From contig NJFT01000099.1 in the NCBI GenBank assembly GCA_002221725.1, positions 1 to 64,000 of the forward strand: DNA of 64,000 bases, read 5' to 3'. Every line of letters begins with the position of its first letter. Position 1 is the stretch's first letter. Positions 30,931 through 43,530 of the stretch are shown here, piece after piece. The position numbers were made by a program, and so were the translations under genes. Below the pieces are notes generated by a model. The model did not search any database. It was not told the DNA's origin and saw only the letters and a program-made list of their open reading frames with translations. The DNA is from Scedosporium boydii. Lineage: Eukaryota > Ascomycota > Sordariomycetes > Microascales > Microascaceae.

Positions 30931-33742
30931 ATGTCCCGGGCTAGGGACGGCGCGCCATCCGGTGCCGCTGGGCCTTCCGCCTCAGCCGAACATCCTTCCA
31001 CGGCGACGGGAACCTCGGTCAAGAAATCCAGCTTCTCCAAAGACGCCATCGAGAACTTGAAAGAGAGTGTGGCACAATGGGGCGACTCCGCCGCTCACCG
31101 CAGTGATGACGACGACGATGAGGGCTCCGAGCACGAGCTACTTCTTGATCCTCTCGGTCAAGGGCCGGGAGGTAAGAGTTCTGTGGATCTTGACAGCGAG
31201 GAAGGAATCGCCCTTAAGGCCGGCGATGAGGATGAGGAGCAGGAAGACTCACCCTACGCCGAGGTTCGAGCGGCCGTGCACAATTATGACCAAGATCTGC
31301 CATGCAATACTGTGAGGGCATGGGTGATTGGGCTATCGCTAGTAGTTGTGGGAGCCTCTATGAATACGCTCTTCTCACTTCGCCAACCGTCCATTGGTAT
31401 TGGTCCCCTTATCGCCCAGATAGTCGCATGGCCACTCGGTCATGGCTGGGCGAGGGTAATGCCAGAGAAACAGTTCGACACCTTTGGCTTCAAGTGGTCA
31501 TTGAACCCCGGACCGTTCAATGTCAAGGAACATGGTGTCATTGTCGTCATGGCCAGTGTGTCGTTCTCTGTTGCTTACGCGACCGATATCATTCTCGCCC
31601 AACTCGTCTTTTATAAGCAAAACTTCGGCATCCCGTTCCAACTCATGTTGACTATCTCGACTCAGTCACTTGGATACGGTATCGCCGGTATAATGAGAAA
31701 GTTTCTAGGTACGTCTATTGAGTAGTAACTTGGGGAAGAGGATGAACTTCTGCTCACATGTCCTTCTCAGTGTATCCTGCGTCCATGATCTGGCCCGGCA
31801 CTCTGGTGTCCGTTACCCTCATGAACGCCATGTATGAGGAACGCGATCGTCCAGACCCCAGAGTTCTTGGGGGAAATATGCCTAGGTACCGGTGGTTTGG
31901 ATATGTTACACTTGCGGCTTTCCTATACTACTTTATCCCCGGTTACTTCGCTCAATTCCTGAGCGTCTTTGCCTTTCCGACCTGGCTTGCGCCAGATAAT
32001 GTGATTGTTAACCAACTTTTTGGTGGTATCACGGGGCTATCCATTCTTCCCATGACATTCGACTGGACCCAAGTCGCTGGCTTCGTTGGCTCACCTCTTA
32101 TTCCTCCCTGGTACGTGTCCCTCGAACCGAAAGACGCTTATCAGTGCTGAAATGGAAAGGCATCGGCAGACTAACATGGCGAAATTCTAGGCATGCTATT
32201 GCCAACACCCTCATAGGCGTGGTGCTCTTCTTTGTCGTGACAGCTTCTCTCTTCCACTACACCGGCGTTTGGTACGCCGAATACCTCCCCATGAGCGATG
32301 CGGGTACCTACGACAACACTGGTGCCAAGTACAACTCGTCTCGTATCCTCACCCCAGAGTTTACTCTGGATGAGAAAGCGTACGCCGAGTATTCACCCTT
32401 ATTCATTAGCACAACCTTTGCCATCTCCTATGGCCTCTCATTTGCTGCCATCGCCTCGCTGGTAGTGTATACCTACTTGCACAACGGCGATCGCATTTGG
32501 CGCCAGTATCGGAACAGTACAAACGAGAAGCCCGACGTCCATATGAAGATGATGAGGAAATATCCTGAGGCACCAGGGTGGTGGTACATGTCGCTCTTCG
32601 TTGCCGTAAGTAGCCGCAGCAGCTGGCATTAGTTCCTTTTCAGCAATGCTGACGTTTATAGATGCTGGCCATGGGTTTCTACACCATCACCGCATACCAG
32701 ACGAATCTCGCTTGGTGGGCGTTCCTCTTGGCCGTCTTCATCTCGTTTGGCTTCTCGCTGCCCATTGGCATTATCCAAGCCATTACAAATAATCAGATAG
32801 GTCTAAACGTGCTTACTGAGTTCATCTATGGATACATCCAGCCCGGTCGCCCATTGGCGCTTATGATGTACGCATCAACCATGCCCCCCCAGTAGTACCC
32901 TTCTTTTTTCCTTCCTGCCATGCAAACTAACTCTTATCAGCTTCAAAACTTTTGGCTACATCACCATGTCCCAAGCTCTCAACTTCATCTCCGACCTCAA
33001 GTTCGGCCATTACATGAAGATACCGCCTAGAACCATGTTCCTCGCTCAGGTTGTCTCCACGACACTCTCTTGCTTCATCCAGATCATGGTTCTCAATGGT
33101 GCCCTTTCCAGCATCAACGGGGTATGTACACTCGAACAGCCCGAGAGGTTCACCTGTCCTGGTGGCCGCGTGTTCTTTGCAGGTAGGTCTCCCATTTCAC
33201 GTCCCCGATCCTCGAAACTCGGGGCTTTTACTAAACAATATGACAAAAATATAGCCTCGGTCATCTGGGGTCTCATCGGCCCGGCCCGCATGTTTTCTCC
33301 GGGCCAAGTATACTCGGGCCTCTTCTTCTTCTTTGGCCTCGGCGCCATCGTCCCCATCATCATTTACTACGCTTCCAAGCGTTGGCCTAGATCGCCCATC
33401 AAGCACCTCATGGCCCCCCTCATCTTTGGCGGCGCCGGCATGATCCCGCCAGCTTCTCCGCTCAACTACCTCACCTGGGGCATGGTCGGCTATCTCTTCC
33501 AGCATCACATCCGCTCGCGCTACTTTAACTGGTGGAGGCGCCTCAATTTCCTCACGTCATCTGGCCTGGACTTGGGTCTAGCACTCGCGACGCTCGTCAT
33601 CTTCTTTGCGTTCACGCTAAACAACATTGATCCCCCTTCATGGTGGGGAAATGACATCGTGAGAACAACGTTAGATTATAAAGGTGGAGCGGTGCAGGCG
33701 AAGGTCCCTGAGGGTCAGACTTTTGGGCCGGAATCTTGGTGA
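30931..33742 (+). CDS. Oligopeptide transporter, OPT family
   Basis: Proton-coupled plasma-membrane importer of small peptides or related compounds. Exons are 30931..31708, 31771..32110, 32191..32605, 32662..32867, 32941..33182 and 33255..33742, giving 822 residues. The cytosolic N-terminus (1-120) is acidic (DDDDDEGSEHE). The family signature region follows: NTVRAWVIGL, SLRQPSIGIGPLIAQIVAWPLG and LNPGPFNVKEH. Later the family-typical NQIGLNVLTEFIYGYIQPGRPLA and FKTFGYITMSQALNFISDLKFGHYMKIPPR appear, then ASVIWGLIGPARMFSPGQ. Around 14-16 membrane helices are expected. The start is the ATG at 30931; an in-frame stretch upstream has no ATG. Substrate specificity (oligopeptide, glutathione, siderophore) cannot be told. 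Confidence 0.93.
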
Positions 33743-34865
33743 GGAGTTAATTTCTAGTTTTAATGGCTCAAGATGCAGGCTTTCTGGTGCGTAGGTATCT
33801 AGAGACGCCACTAGCCCAGAGGAGAATGGTGTTTGTTCCTTTTAGCGAACCTCACTTATAGACATGTATCCATTGATTTTGTACTCGTAGACAAAAGCGG
33901 TCGATATATATAGATTTCAACAAGTTCTCAATTATTTCGTCTCATCCCCGGAAAATAAGAGTGACACCAAGCTTCACCGCAACCAATATGCGCACTGCCT
34001 TTTTCGAGACTCGAATTCCGTCCCGGCCCCAACCCGGTTCTGGTCATTTCACGGAGCCATATCGATGACCCTAACACCAATTGAGGAGCGGGTCTCCCCT
34101 GTAAATAGCGGCGGCGCCCTCGTCACTGCCTCTGGTCCTCGCTCACTTTCATCCCCCCTGGATTCCAGCTCGGTTATGGGAACTCGACGACCCTCCAGCA
34201 GGATTCTTCCTGCCGACAGCAGCAAAGATTTCAACGTTCTTCGACTACTTTACCACCGCATCCTAATGAACAGTAGACCTCGGCTATGCTCCTTTCTGGG
34301 ACCTAACGCCAGGAATTGTACGAATTGATCGTATAGCCAGTCAATAAAACCAGCCTTGCAGGCTTGTGCTGCGCGAGCGCTCTTGGCGGCTTTGGTATCG
34401 GACCAGGCTCCGACCCTACTTGCGGCCCACCGAAGGCCGGCCTCTTTAAATGGTCCAAAGTCTTGTGGGAACGCTTGCCAATTCGTCTGAAGGCTTCAGT
34501 TGAAAACTTTCATCGCTACCACGATTGGCTTGAAAGGATGTGGCATGCAGGCCAGAGATTCCCCTTGCAGACCCTCACTTAAGGGCTGCAGTGAGAACTT
34601 AATCACCACTAGATAAAGCCTTGAGCAGCTAGGATTTTGTCCTGCATGGCAAGCTGGCGGCTAGAACTAACAGCAGTCATGACACGCAAAAGGCAGTACT
34701 TAACGGGCTTCCGTCCCCGAGTAGATCGGTCGAGAAGAGCGACCTACTCAACATCGCCACTTGTGGTCATTGTGATATCGGAGCTCTTAGGCTGGCCCAG
34801 CCTGGTTTATTAGTCTTCACTTCCACTCTCGTTTCGTTCTTCGCTATCCATTGGATTCCACAATC
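33743..34865. other. Intergenic, no gene seen
   Basis: 1.1 kb after the OPT gene. Open frames such as one near 34065..34328 show no domain and overlap on both strands. There is no TATA box right before 34866. Confidence 0.5.
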
Positions 34866-36694
34866 ATGCAATTCCCATGGAAGATCTCGTCCTTGAGTCT
34901 AGCAGTGATAGTCTCTCTGGCTTCAATAGTCGCCACGATATGCCTGTATAATCGGACTTTCGTCGACAACGGCTTGGTGCGATGGGTCGAGGATAACCGA
35001 GTATATATCCAGATCGGAGTTCAAATCACCGCAACTGCGGCCGCCATCAGCCAGACTCATATCGCCAAGAGCCTCATCCGGTTCATCACCCTCGATCAAC
35101 TCTTGCCTAACTCGAAGCCAATAACCCTCGACAACTTGAGGTTTCGAAGGGCGATAGTTGAGGCAATCCCCGTCTTCGAATGGCGAAATTGGTTCACCCT
35201 CGTCTGGCTCTTGTTGCTCCAGATTCCGGCGGCCCTCTGAGCTGGTTCTCTCACACCGAAGATCACAACCTCGGATTACTCAACGCAAGTCCAAATTCCC
35301 AGCTTCGGCCCATCAAGATCGGAGTTATGGGGTAGTCTATGCGCCCCTGCGGTTCCCTGTGATCAGCTCCTGGGGACAACCGTAGATCTAGGAACTTTCA
35401 GCTACCTTGCGTGGAAGAGTAAGTGCGTCGCATTCCGAAATGGATAGTTCTCAAGCTGATGTTGTCCGGCTCCCGCCATCCGATACAGCCAGGACCGGTT
35501 TACTCCTAAACGCCGCGGGGCAGGCATCCTCCCGAAACGAGTCCATTCCTCGCCACCCGAAACTGGATAACACGGGTTTTGTCTACCAAGGACGATTGTA
35601 CGGTATCGGTTCCTCTGTCGGTCTTGTCAGACTAGATGGCCCGGAGGACATCGCCGAAGCTCGTATCCTGCACTACACATTTCTCGAAGATGGGTATCAC
35701 TCCAAGGTGTCATGCCAATATAACGCGTCAAGCAAACTTAACTTCAAGAAGCTTGACGTGCTTCCCACACCGGGCGGAATCTACGCTCCGACGGGGTTTT
35801 GGGCAAGCGGGTCTCTTGCAAACGGCAAATGGGCCGGGTTCCCTACCTGGGGCGTCCTGGTAAGCGACTTCGTCACCGCCTTGGCTGCCGTGAACGGCCA
35901 GTCTCGGTACATGTATGGTTTCGTGGCGGGCAAGAGCTACGACAGGTTAAATCAGGTGCAATGCGAGGCCACTTTCACACCAACCAGGTTCAACGTAACG
36001 GTCGACGTAGCCAAGAAGACTGTCACGGTCTCACGCACTGAAGAAGTCCCGCGGAACATCGACCCCACGGGATCGCTAATAAACATTGCGTTCCTCGGTG
36101 TTAGCTACTTGTCACAGACACTCACAACACTGTATACGTCGATTCTGGGGGACTCGTTCCTCCGCAACATCGACAACCTCAGCGCTCGGAACGGCCGCCT
36201 GGGCGACAATCCCGTCGACGCGCTCCGTGGGGTCGAGGAGGGGCTGGAGTTGCTGCTCGACCACTTCTTGGAGAGTCATGGAGCAGCGCAGGTAATGCTA
36301 CAGAATGAAACAACGCGGGCCGACGGAACCGTGACCGTTGTCGCTGTCAAGGTAGGTAGGAAACCTGGCTGTAGTCTCAGTGCTCGCGGGAGTGATCGGT
36401 TTGGTCGTGCTTGCGGCCTTCAAGGAATGTGTTCGACTAAAGTTGTGGACGCAGATCGTCCGGCCGCCGCCGGTAGACTTGGACTTCTTGGAGTATAAGT
36501 CGGCGATTGTAGGTGCTGCGAAGGGCAGTGGTTCCGGGCTCCAGGAGGTGCAGGACTGGGACGGCAAGTCGGACGACAAAGTAGTCGGAGGACTTTACGT
36601 GAAAGGAGAAAATTGTGCACTGGTGCTGAAACAAAAAGAAACATGGGCTGTCGGGGGAGGGGAGAGTCAACGTGATTTTTTGCTTGCGAACTAA
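34866..36694 (+). pseudogene. Broken gene of a Sordariomycete-type multi-TM membrane protein family
   Basis: The N-terminal part has a membrane segment, NRTFVDNGLVRWVEDNR, a second hydrophobic stretch, and a third ending LLLLQIPAAL. These match a fungal family I know, in which that helix continues as ALWAG(S/A)(L/I)TP. Here the Trp codon is TGA (35238..35240, codon 125), and the same frame carries on for about 60 sensible codons (AGSLTPKITTSDYSTQ) to a good GTAAGT donor at 35419. Exon 2 (from 35489) encodes the outer domain (NTGFVYQGRLYGIGSSVGL). Near 36361..36363 the frame slips by one base, and the final membrane helix (VLAGVIGLVVLAAF) and cytosolic tail continue in another frame to 36694. 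The intron is intact and the lesions are few, so the loss looks recent. The family function is unknown. Confidence 0.75.
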
Positions 36695-38428
36695 ACATTC
36701 CCCGATAGAACTCGCGGTGCGGCCAATAGATTAACCTGCATGGTGTAGCAGCTCTCCCTCGGAATAGATCGTCTCTTTCTCCACAACTCCCTTACAAGAC
36801 CGGTGAAAGACATGCCTGCGGGGATGAAACCGTTGAAGCAAGGGCTACCTGTGTAGTGTGTACAATACCACATCCCAGGGCCCGCGAGGACCCCCGCAGC
36901 CGAACCCAACCTTCTACCCTAATCAAACGAGAACCAAAAGAAATCCTCGATTAGGGAATGTCGAGCGGCTCGGATTGGGCAATCTTCGGGTGCCGCAGGT
37001 GATAACAGCTATTAACCTGCGCTTAAACTCTTCTTTTGGCGGGCTATCCTAGTTGGATCCTGTCTGGACAACCCTTTCTCACCTTCAGCAATCCAATCGG
37101 AATCTGGCCGGCCGCCATGGTGGTTGCATGCCAGAAAAAGTGGGCAGACCGAAGCGAAGCACATCTCCGCTCGGGGACTCTATCAGACGTCCCGCGCTCT
37201 TTCGTTGGCTGCTCGGGGAAACGGCCGGGACTCGCCATCGGTACTGCCGGTCGGCAAATCCCACGTGGGGAATGTGGAGGAAACTGGCGTGATCGACGTT
37301 GTAACCTGGGGGAGACGTTGGCCCCCAACTTCTTCCAGACTCGGGTCAAAGCGCGGCCGAGCAAGAATCCTCCTCCAATGAACCGGTCAAGATGAGGTGT
37401 TGATATCAGCGAAGGAGACCGTCCCGTTCCATTAACTGACAATCATCCATCATTAGATTGGTGGTCTTCTACGGGGTTGTTCCCTACATGGTATCATCCC
37501 GATGCCGCGGCGTCCGGGGGACCGTTGGACATGATTGATACCTTGCTGCTACTACCGCAAGGACGCTTCCTTAGCTCCTCTCACCGATGGAGTTGCAGAG
37601 CCTAACATCCGTTGGCTTCCCCTCAAGATATAAAAATAGAATTAACCGGGAAATCCCAATGTACGCTCGTCAAAGGGTTGCCTGATGTTATGAAAGAAAC
37701 ATACGAAAAAGTCCTCATCCTGGCTGTCTCCTATCTGGCCGGCAGATCGTAGGCGCATGAGAGATGGAACCATTCTCCCAGCGTAGGCCGGGGTTTGGCA
37801 AAGCATGGCTGCATGCTTGGGCGGAAGGGGAGGGGGTAGGAGTAGGAGCAGGAGCAGGATCAATCCTGTCTGCTGCTATCGGAGAGTCTCACATCACCAG
37901 CATCTTCCCTGTCACAACTGTGCGCGTGTCGGTATCTCGTTGCGACGCAAGAACAGGATCCTGCTGCCCTGCGCCCGTCCAAGCCCCCAGGCGCGGTTGA
38001 TGGTGTGATCTAGGAGCACACCTCTATATTTCTCATCCTGACCAAGCCAACACTCGAGTCCGAGTCCCATCCTCCCCCTCGACACCACCTCTTGCAGGGT
38101 TATGGCGTGATGAATGGAGCTACCAGTCGAGACGCATCTCTGGGTTGCGCGGGTTCCAAATCCTAGAATCATCGTTGCACCGCATACAATTGCCTTGATT
38201 CTGACGGAAGGCCAGATCTTTTAAAGCCCCTCCCCTCCCCTCCCTTTGACTTCAGTATAAGTGTTAGACAGGAGCAAGCAACTAGTCTGTCTCAAACTGC
38301 TGCCTTCCTCTTGTATAACAACCCTGATATTCGAGAAACCCTTTGTCACGATCCTCTTCCAGATCAATAACTTGAACTCCAAGCATCCCCCAGAGATATA
38401 CACCATCCGCTAACCCCAAACAACCACA
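36695..38428. other. Intergenic, no gene seen
   Basis: 1.7 kb without a supportable frame. A purine run of short GGAGTAG/GGAGCAG units is near 37830..37860. A C/T-rich run (CCCCTCCCCTCCC) at about 38227..38243 lies roughly 190 bp before the dioxygenase start and may be promoter sequence. Confidence 0.5.
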
Positions 38429-39431
38429 ATGAGTGCCCCTACCACCACCGCGAACGCCTCTAGCCATGGCTACGATCCGACGTTCACGGACCAAGTCATT
38501 GCTGCCACAGGGCCCAATGCCCACAAAAGACTCGCCCAAATCATGCCGAGCCTTTTACGCCATCTCCACGATTTCGCTCGAGAAGTAGACCTTACGGTCG
38601 CCGAGTGGACGTCTGCGGTCGAATTTGTATGAACCTTCCCTTTCCCTTGTATGAAGCACCATTCTATTCCTCAGGCCCGCCGTCAATACCTAGACCTCCT
38701 TCCAAACGCCAACCATACACATATAGATCAACGAAGCCGGCCAAATGTCCAACAACAGACGCAACGAAACCCAACTCGTCTGCGACATCCTAGGCCTCGA
38801 ATCCCTCGTCGACGAAATCTCCTCCAAACTCCTCCAAAAATCCTCCCCAGACTCCATCGGCACCACTTCCTCCGCCATCCTCGGCCCCTTCTACAAGAAA
38901 GACGCCCCCATCCTCCCCAACGGCGCCAGCATCGTCGCCCCCGAAACCCGCGACGCCTTCGCCAACGACCTCGCCCACTTCTCCGGCCGCATCGTCGACG
39001 GCAAAGGGAACCCCATCCCAAACGCCGTCGTTGACGTCTGGCATACGGCCCCGAACGGCATGTACGAGCAGCAGGATCCCGACCAGCCGGATTTTAACCT
39101 GAGGGGTCGGTTCAAGACGGACGAAGCCGGAAAGTACGCTCTTTACTGTCTACGTCCAGCTCCTTATCCCATCCCCGATGACGGCCCGAGTGGTTTGCTC
39201 CTCAAACTCCTTGATCGCCATCCTTGGAGACCTGCCCATATTCATGTCATCGTGACTGCCGATGGGTATAGGCCCCTGACGACGCAGATATTCGACAAGG
39301 GTGACAAGTACTTGACGAATGACACCGTTTTCGCGGTGAAGGAGGATCTCATTGTGGAATTTGTTACCCGGGAAGAGGATCAGGGTGCAAGGTGGACACT
39401 GGTCTACGATTTTGTCTTGTCTCGGGTGTAA
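38429..39431 (+). CDS. Intradiol ring-cleavage dioxygenase (catechol/hydroxyquinol 1,2-dioxygenase)
   Basis: Non-heme Fe(III) enzyme that opens catechol-type rings between the two hydroxyls (ortho cleavage) in the catabolism of lignin- or plant-derived aromatics. Two exons, 38429..38626 and 38727..39431, give 300 residues. The N-terminal dimerisation domain reaches about residue 115. The core has FSGRIVDGKGNPIPNAVVDVWH. The four iron ligands are visible: Tyr179 (GMYEQQ), Tyr213 (APYPIPDDGPSG), His237 and His239 (RPAHIHV). No signal peptide, so it is cytosolic, unlike the secreted fungal intradiol group. Length and the joined N-domain fit catechol or hydroxyquinol 1,2-dioxygenase rather than protocatechuate 3,4-dioxygenase. 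Converges with a Zn2Cys6 regulator gene. Confidence 0.9.
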
Positions 39432-40007
39432 GAGTGTAAGGAGGAATCTTCGTTTGGTCGACGAAGTTGCTGACATCTGTGCGCATCGATTCTTGGACGT
39501 ACTCTGGATTGGATACACTCCTAGGCGGAGGAGGCCGGATCCGACATCCTATGGCCAGTGCTCTCTATGTCAAGCGAGATGAGAGCACGGAGTACCTTTA
39601 GTATAAGAATCCCAAGGAATGCCATTGCTAGGCAGCCTATTCAATTAACAAAAATATGGTATCGAACATCATGAATCTACTTGCCCCATCCGATTCTAAC
39701 CCCAAACCATCAGTCACCCCTTTTTTTTTTAGGAATCTTTTCCGTCAGTTCCACTCTCCCTGATTCCAGCAGATGTTGTGTAGCCTAGGGAATACAAAGG
39801 AGAGATACCCCATAGCTACTGAGAAGACAGAAGAAACTGGTAGGTTGGAAACTTGCCAAAGTGCACAAGGGCAACAGGATGCAATGCCCCCATTGCCCTG
39901 TGTCCGCGGTTGGAGTATCGTCCGGCAACACCCCTCCGCGAGATTTTCTACGCTTTGAATTAGGGCAACCCCAAGAAGGTTGGGCTGGCCGACGCCCAGT
40001 CCGCTAT
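39432..40007. other. Convergent intergenic region
   Basis: 576 bp between the dioxygenase and regulator stop codons. It has a run of 11 T at 39720..39730 and no supported gene. Confidence 0.5.
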
Positions 40008-43000
40008 TTATGAAGGTCGGCCCTGTGAATGTAGGAAAGCGTCATACATTCCAAACGAACCGGCTTCGGATTGCATCGGTTTGGATGGCCCTGTTGGAAA
40101 TGTCGGATATAGCGGAACGCCACTAAGGTGAGACTCTCCGTGAGTTGATTGCCATAGAGCGTCGAGGTTAACTTCGTCCTCGCCGGCGGGAGTGTTCACG
40201 TCACTTGCCCGTCGCCCTGGCATGGCATCGCCACCTCTCAACGAGTAGCTAGCTGAACTTGCTGGCGAGGCTCCGTTGGTTGGGCCTTGGAAGGGTGCCT
40301 CTTGGAGCGAGGGTATTATAGGTGCGTAGCCCATCGGAGATCCTACGGGCACTCGCATTCTAGTAGAGAGTCCGTCTGAAACCGATGGTCCTTTGTAACG
40401 ATCTGTACCAATCTTTGGAATACGCCCAGGCCCAGGCGCAATATTGTCCCTTGGAGATACAGCGTAAGGCACCGCACGGGAAGGGTCTCTTTCGGTATCT
40501 GCTGACTGGGAGCGGTGTCGCCGTGCTACTACGTCTCGGAAAGTCTCGAGTATGTAGGTGAGGCGGCGGGCCTGTGGATCGGTCTGGGCGCAATAGGCCA
40601 CTATGGACAGGACGTTGGATAACTGCCTGGAGTATCCCGGATTCGGATGGAGTCGAGCGAATTCGTTTCCGAGGATTACGAGGGCTGCCGCAAAGAGGAA
40701 GTGTCTGCAGATGGTTAGTCGCGGACTCACGGACTCAGTGGGACGTTGCCTAAGCCTGCGCTTCGCGATTCCGAATGACGCTGCAGCCAACTACTTACGT
40801 GACGAATGGGTTTCTCTGTGGCAGATATCGTGCGTTATGGGCGCCTTGTACAATCTCAATAGTGTGCTCGGCTATTTTCACACATGTCCTTGAGAATCTT
40901 TGCATCCGCTGGCTGAACTTTGTCGGGGGAACCTTGTCAACCTGGTCGTTTTTGAGAAGATAGAGGAAAAAAGGTCGTGTGTAGAGAAGAACGGCATGAG
41001 AGTGAAACAAGTTTAGGTGGAGGATAGCAACCGCTTCTATGGTTGGTGTAGAGGGGTCCATGGCTCGATCCCAGTGGAATTCCTTTTGAAGCTGCTTCTC
41101 CAATTTCTGACTGTGAGCTGTGAACTCTTGGGCTAACTTCGTCGTCACCCTTCTGCTAGCGTATACCGTTTTCAAGATACGGCCGATAAGCCGTGCAATA
41201 TCGACGGCAAGGCTCATACAGCGGTCGTCCTCGGGAATCTCGCCAAGTTCTTCCTGAAGAGCTTCCAGGGAATCGGCTGAACAGTCTTCTTCCGCTATAA
41301 GTGTTGGACGCCCAAGAGCAGCTGCTAGGAACCGATCTAGGACGAACAAACTCCTCCAAACCTTCCGACGGACAACTTGCTCCTGTTTCGAAAAGATCAG
41401 CTGCATCTGCATCCCTCTATGAAGGCCCAGGGTGAATGCCGACTGGGCAGCCATTGCTTCAAGTTCCCGTCAGCAGAAGTGCTCAGCCAACACGCATAGG
41501 TATAGAAAATGGTTGGGGGGATCCGCCTCCCTCACCCACCGAGCACTACTCAGAAAGCGGTCAAGGTGAGGTCGCCAAGGTTGTCTTACCCAAATAAGTT
41601 ATGGCAGCGTTCCGTCTCGAGACTGATAAGGAATACACGGCCATCAAGCACAACACTTGAACCGACGAAAAATCTCCCTTTTCGTGGAGAGTCAGGGGGT
41701 CCATGTGTCTTTGCGTACTCCGGAAATAATTCTCTGCTACATCAATCTGAGATTGCCGCAGACGACCGATGATAGCGTCTTCGTCGTCTCCCGGCTTTGG
41801 CGTTGCAAGGACAAGGCCAGTTGCAAAGTTGAGGTACATGAGGTTTAGCATTCCCGGTTTTGCTATGAATGGATTATGGAGACATGCAATTGCGGCACGC
41901 TCAAAGTCGGTACGGTTGAATAGATCTAGTAGACCATGGGTCTGATAGGGAGGATGTACATGTTAGTGGCAGCGGTGCGTAGGGAAGATTGTTTAAACGA
42001 ATGGGGGTGTTCCTACATTGGTGAAAAAAGAGTTGAGAAGCACCTGAGCGGTTTGTGGAGGAGGAATTATACCCGGGAGCTCCTGGTTTGAGTCGAAATC
42101 AATCACATTCTCCATGATCTTATGACGACTTGGGTCATTTGTAAAGTCGCAAGGCTCAAATTCTCCAACGATGAACCTGAGTATTTGGAGGCAGGATAGG
42201 GTTGCAGAATCACCGAGGTAGACTTGAACGAGGTCGGTTAGTACCCCACGATAGGTAAATGCAGCCACGGAATGGGCACATACTGAGACGGCCATTGGGG
42301 GCTTGAAGTAGCCTTGTTTCTGTAAAGACCTCCGCCTCGTCATCTGCGCCTGACACGGTGCTTTGACGAGAGTTAGATTCGTGAGGAGCAGTGTTTTGGG
42401 TATCACCAGGTACTGCTGGGAGTTTTGATAATGGAATCGCATCGGTCTCAGTCGGTCGTTGGCTAGTCGGCTTAGTGGGAAGAGTATTCTGGCGGATAGC
42501 CGGTTTCTTCACCGCTTGGTTATCTTTCGGAGTTGGCTTTCCGGCGGGAGTACCTGAGATCTCGGTAAGTCTTCGTTTCGTAGGCGATGAAGCTTTCTGC
42601 TGAGGGGCGGGTTCGACGGCGGTTTCAGACTTGTAGGTGCACGGTGAGGACCTTTTGATGCAGGCCGAACATGGTTGTAAGCCGTTGCACTGTTAGGATC
42701 AAAGGTTAGCATCTGGTCTCCAGAAGCCGGCGCAAATACCCAGAGGTTACTTGCACCGAGATCAAAAGTCAAGGACTTGTTCTGTGCCACCTTTCGCCTT
42801 CGCAAACGGGGAGAAACCAAAAGGAGAAGCCAATCCGAAAGGTTTGGCGAGAAGGGGGAGTGCGGCTTCTGCTACTCGACCAGGCCCGGCCACAAGATCA
42901 GTTTGCAATGCCCGCGCAATGCCACTCGACAAGCTCGCATCGTACCGTGGTGGCAGAAGAAGGGCTCGGATGACTAGGATTCCCCCATGTATTGTACCTC

Positions 43001-43530
43001 CCAAGAAAGATACTCCGTACCGAAAATGTCATTTGAGCTCCGGTTTCGATATCGCAGCATGGCCGTAGCAGGGCTCTCCAAATGCAATGTGTCTCGATGC
43101 ATTTGGAGCAGGGTAGCGGTTATCTTGTCAAGGTGCCACTGTTCCGCTCATGATACGACAGATATGCGACAACTGATCAACGGCGTTCAAGGCAAAAGAG
43201 AGAGAGAGAGAGAGACGGGGTAGCAGCGCGAGGAGTGATGTACGGGCGGGCGAGGGTGAAATACAAGTCTGGCAAAAGAAGCAAGTGGGATACATGGCAC
43301 TGAATCAAAAGTGGCAGTACGAAGAAAAAGGAATATAAGATATGAAAAGTGCAACGGCATCTTCAAACTCAGAGAGACGTAGCCATCCACTGATGGCAGT
43401 TAACAACAGGCTTGGCAGAATCTCGTGCTACTTCTGCTTGAACTCTCACCTTTTGCTTGCGTCGCTTGCAGGTTTCACAAGCCTGAGCTGTTCTCTGTCG
43501 TTTGTCGTCGGGTACTTTGGGACGAGTCAT
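40008..43530 (-). CDS. Zn2Cys6 fungal transcription factor with Fungal_trans domain
   Basis: Nuclear DNA-binding regulator. Exons are 43530..43450, 42689..42284, 42222..42017, 41941..41590, 41456..40799 and 40704..40008, giving 799 residues. The zinc cluster is split: ACETCKRRKQK ends exon 1 and CNGLQPCSACIKRSSPCTY opens exon 2 (C-x2-C-x6-C-x5-C-x2-C-x6-C). A basic Ser/Thr/Pro-rich linker follows. Then comes RLIYLGDSATLSCLQ and the middle homology region (AFTLGLHRG, RRKVWRSLFVLDRFLAAALGRP). The C-terminal 230 residues are low-complexity and probably activating. The first intron is about 760 bp, long for a fungus, but its phase and position restore a perfect zinc cluster. Its target genes are unknown; the adjacent dioxygenase is a reasonable first guess. 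Confidence 0.88.
43197..43215. repeat. AG dinucleotide microsatellite
   Basis: About nine AG units inside the first intron of the transcription factor gene. Confidence 0.85.

Noticed and set aside
36346..36380. A short intron that would remove the frameshift in the broken membrane-protein gene
   Set aside because: Candidate GT-AG pairs give 23 or 29 bp, shorter than known fungal introns, and still leave the wrong frame.
42762..43004. Minus-strand frame of 80 codons inside the large regulator intron
   Set aside because: It has no domain, and the zinc cluster joins perfectly without it.
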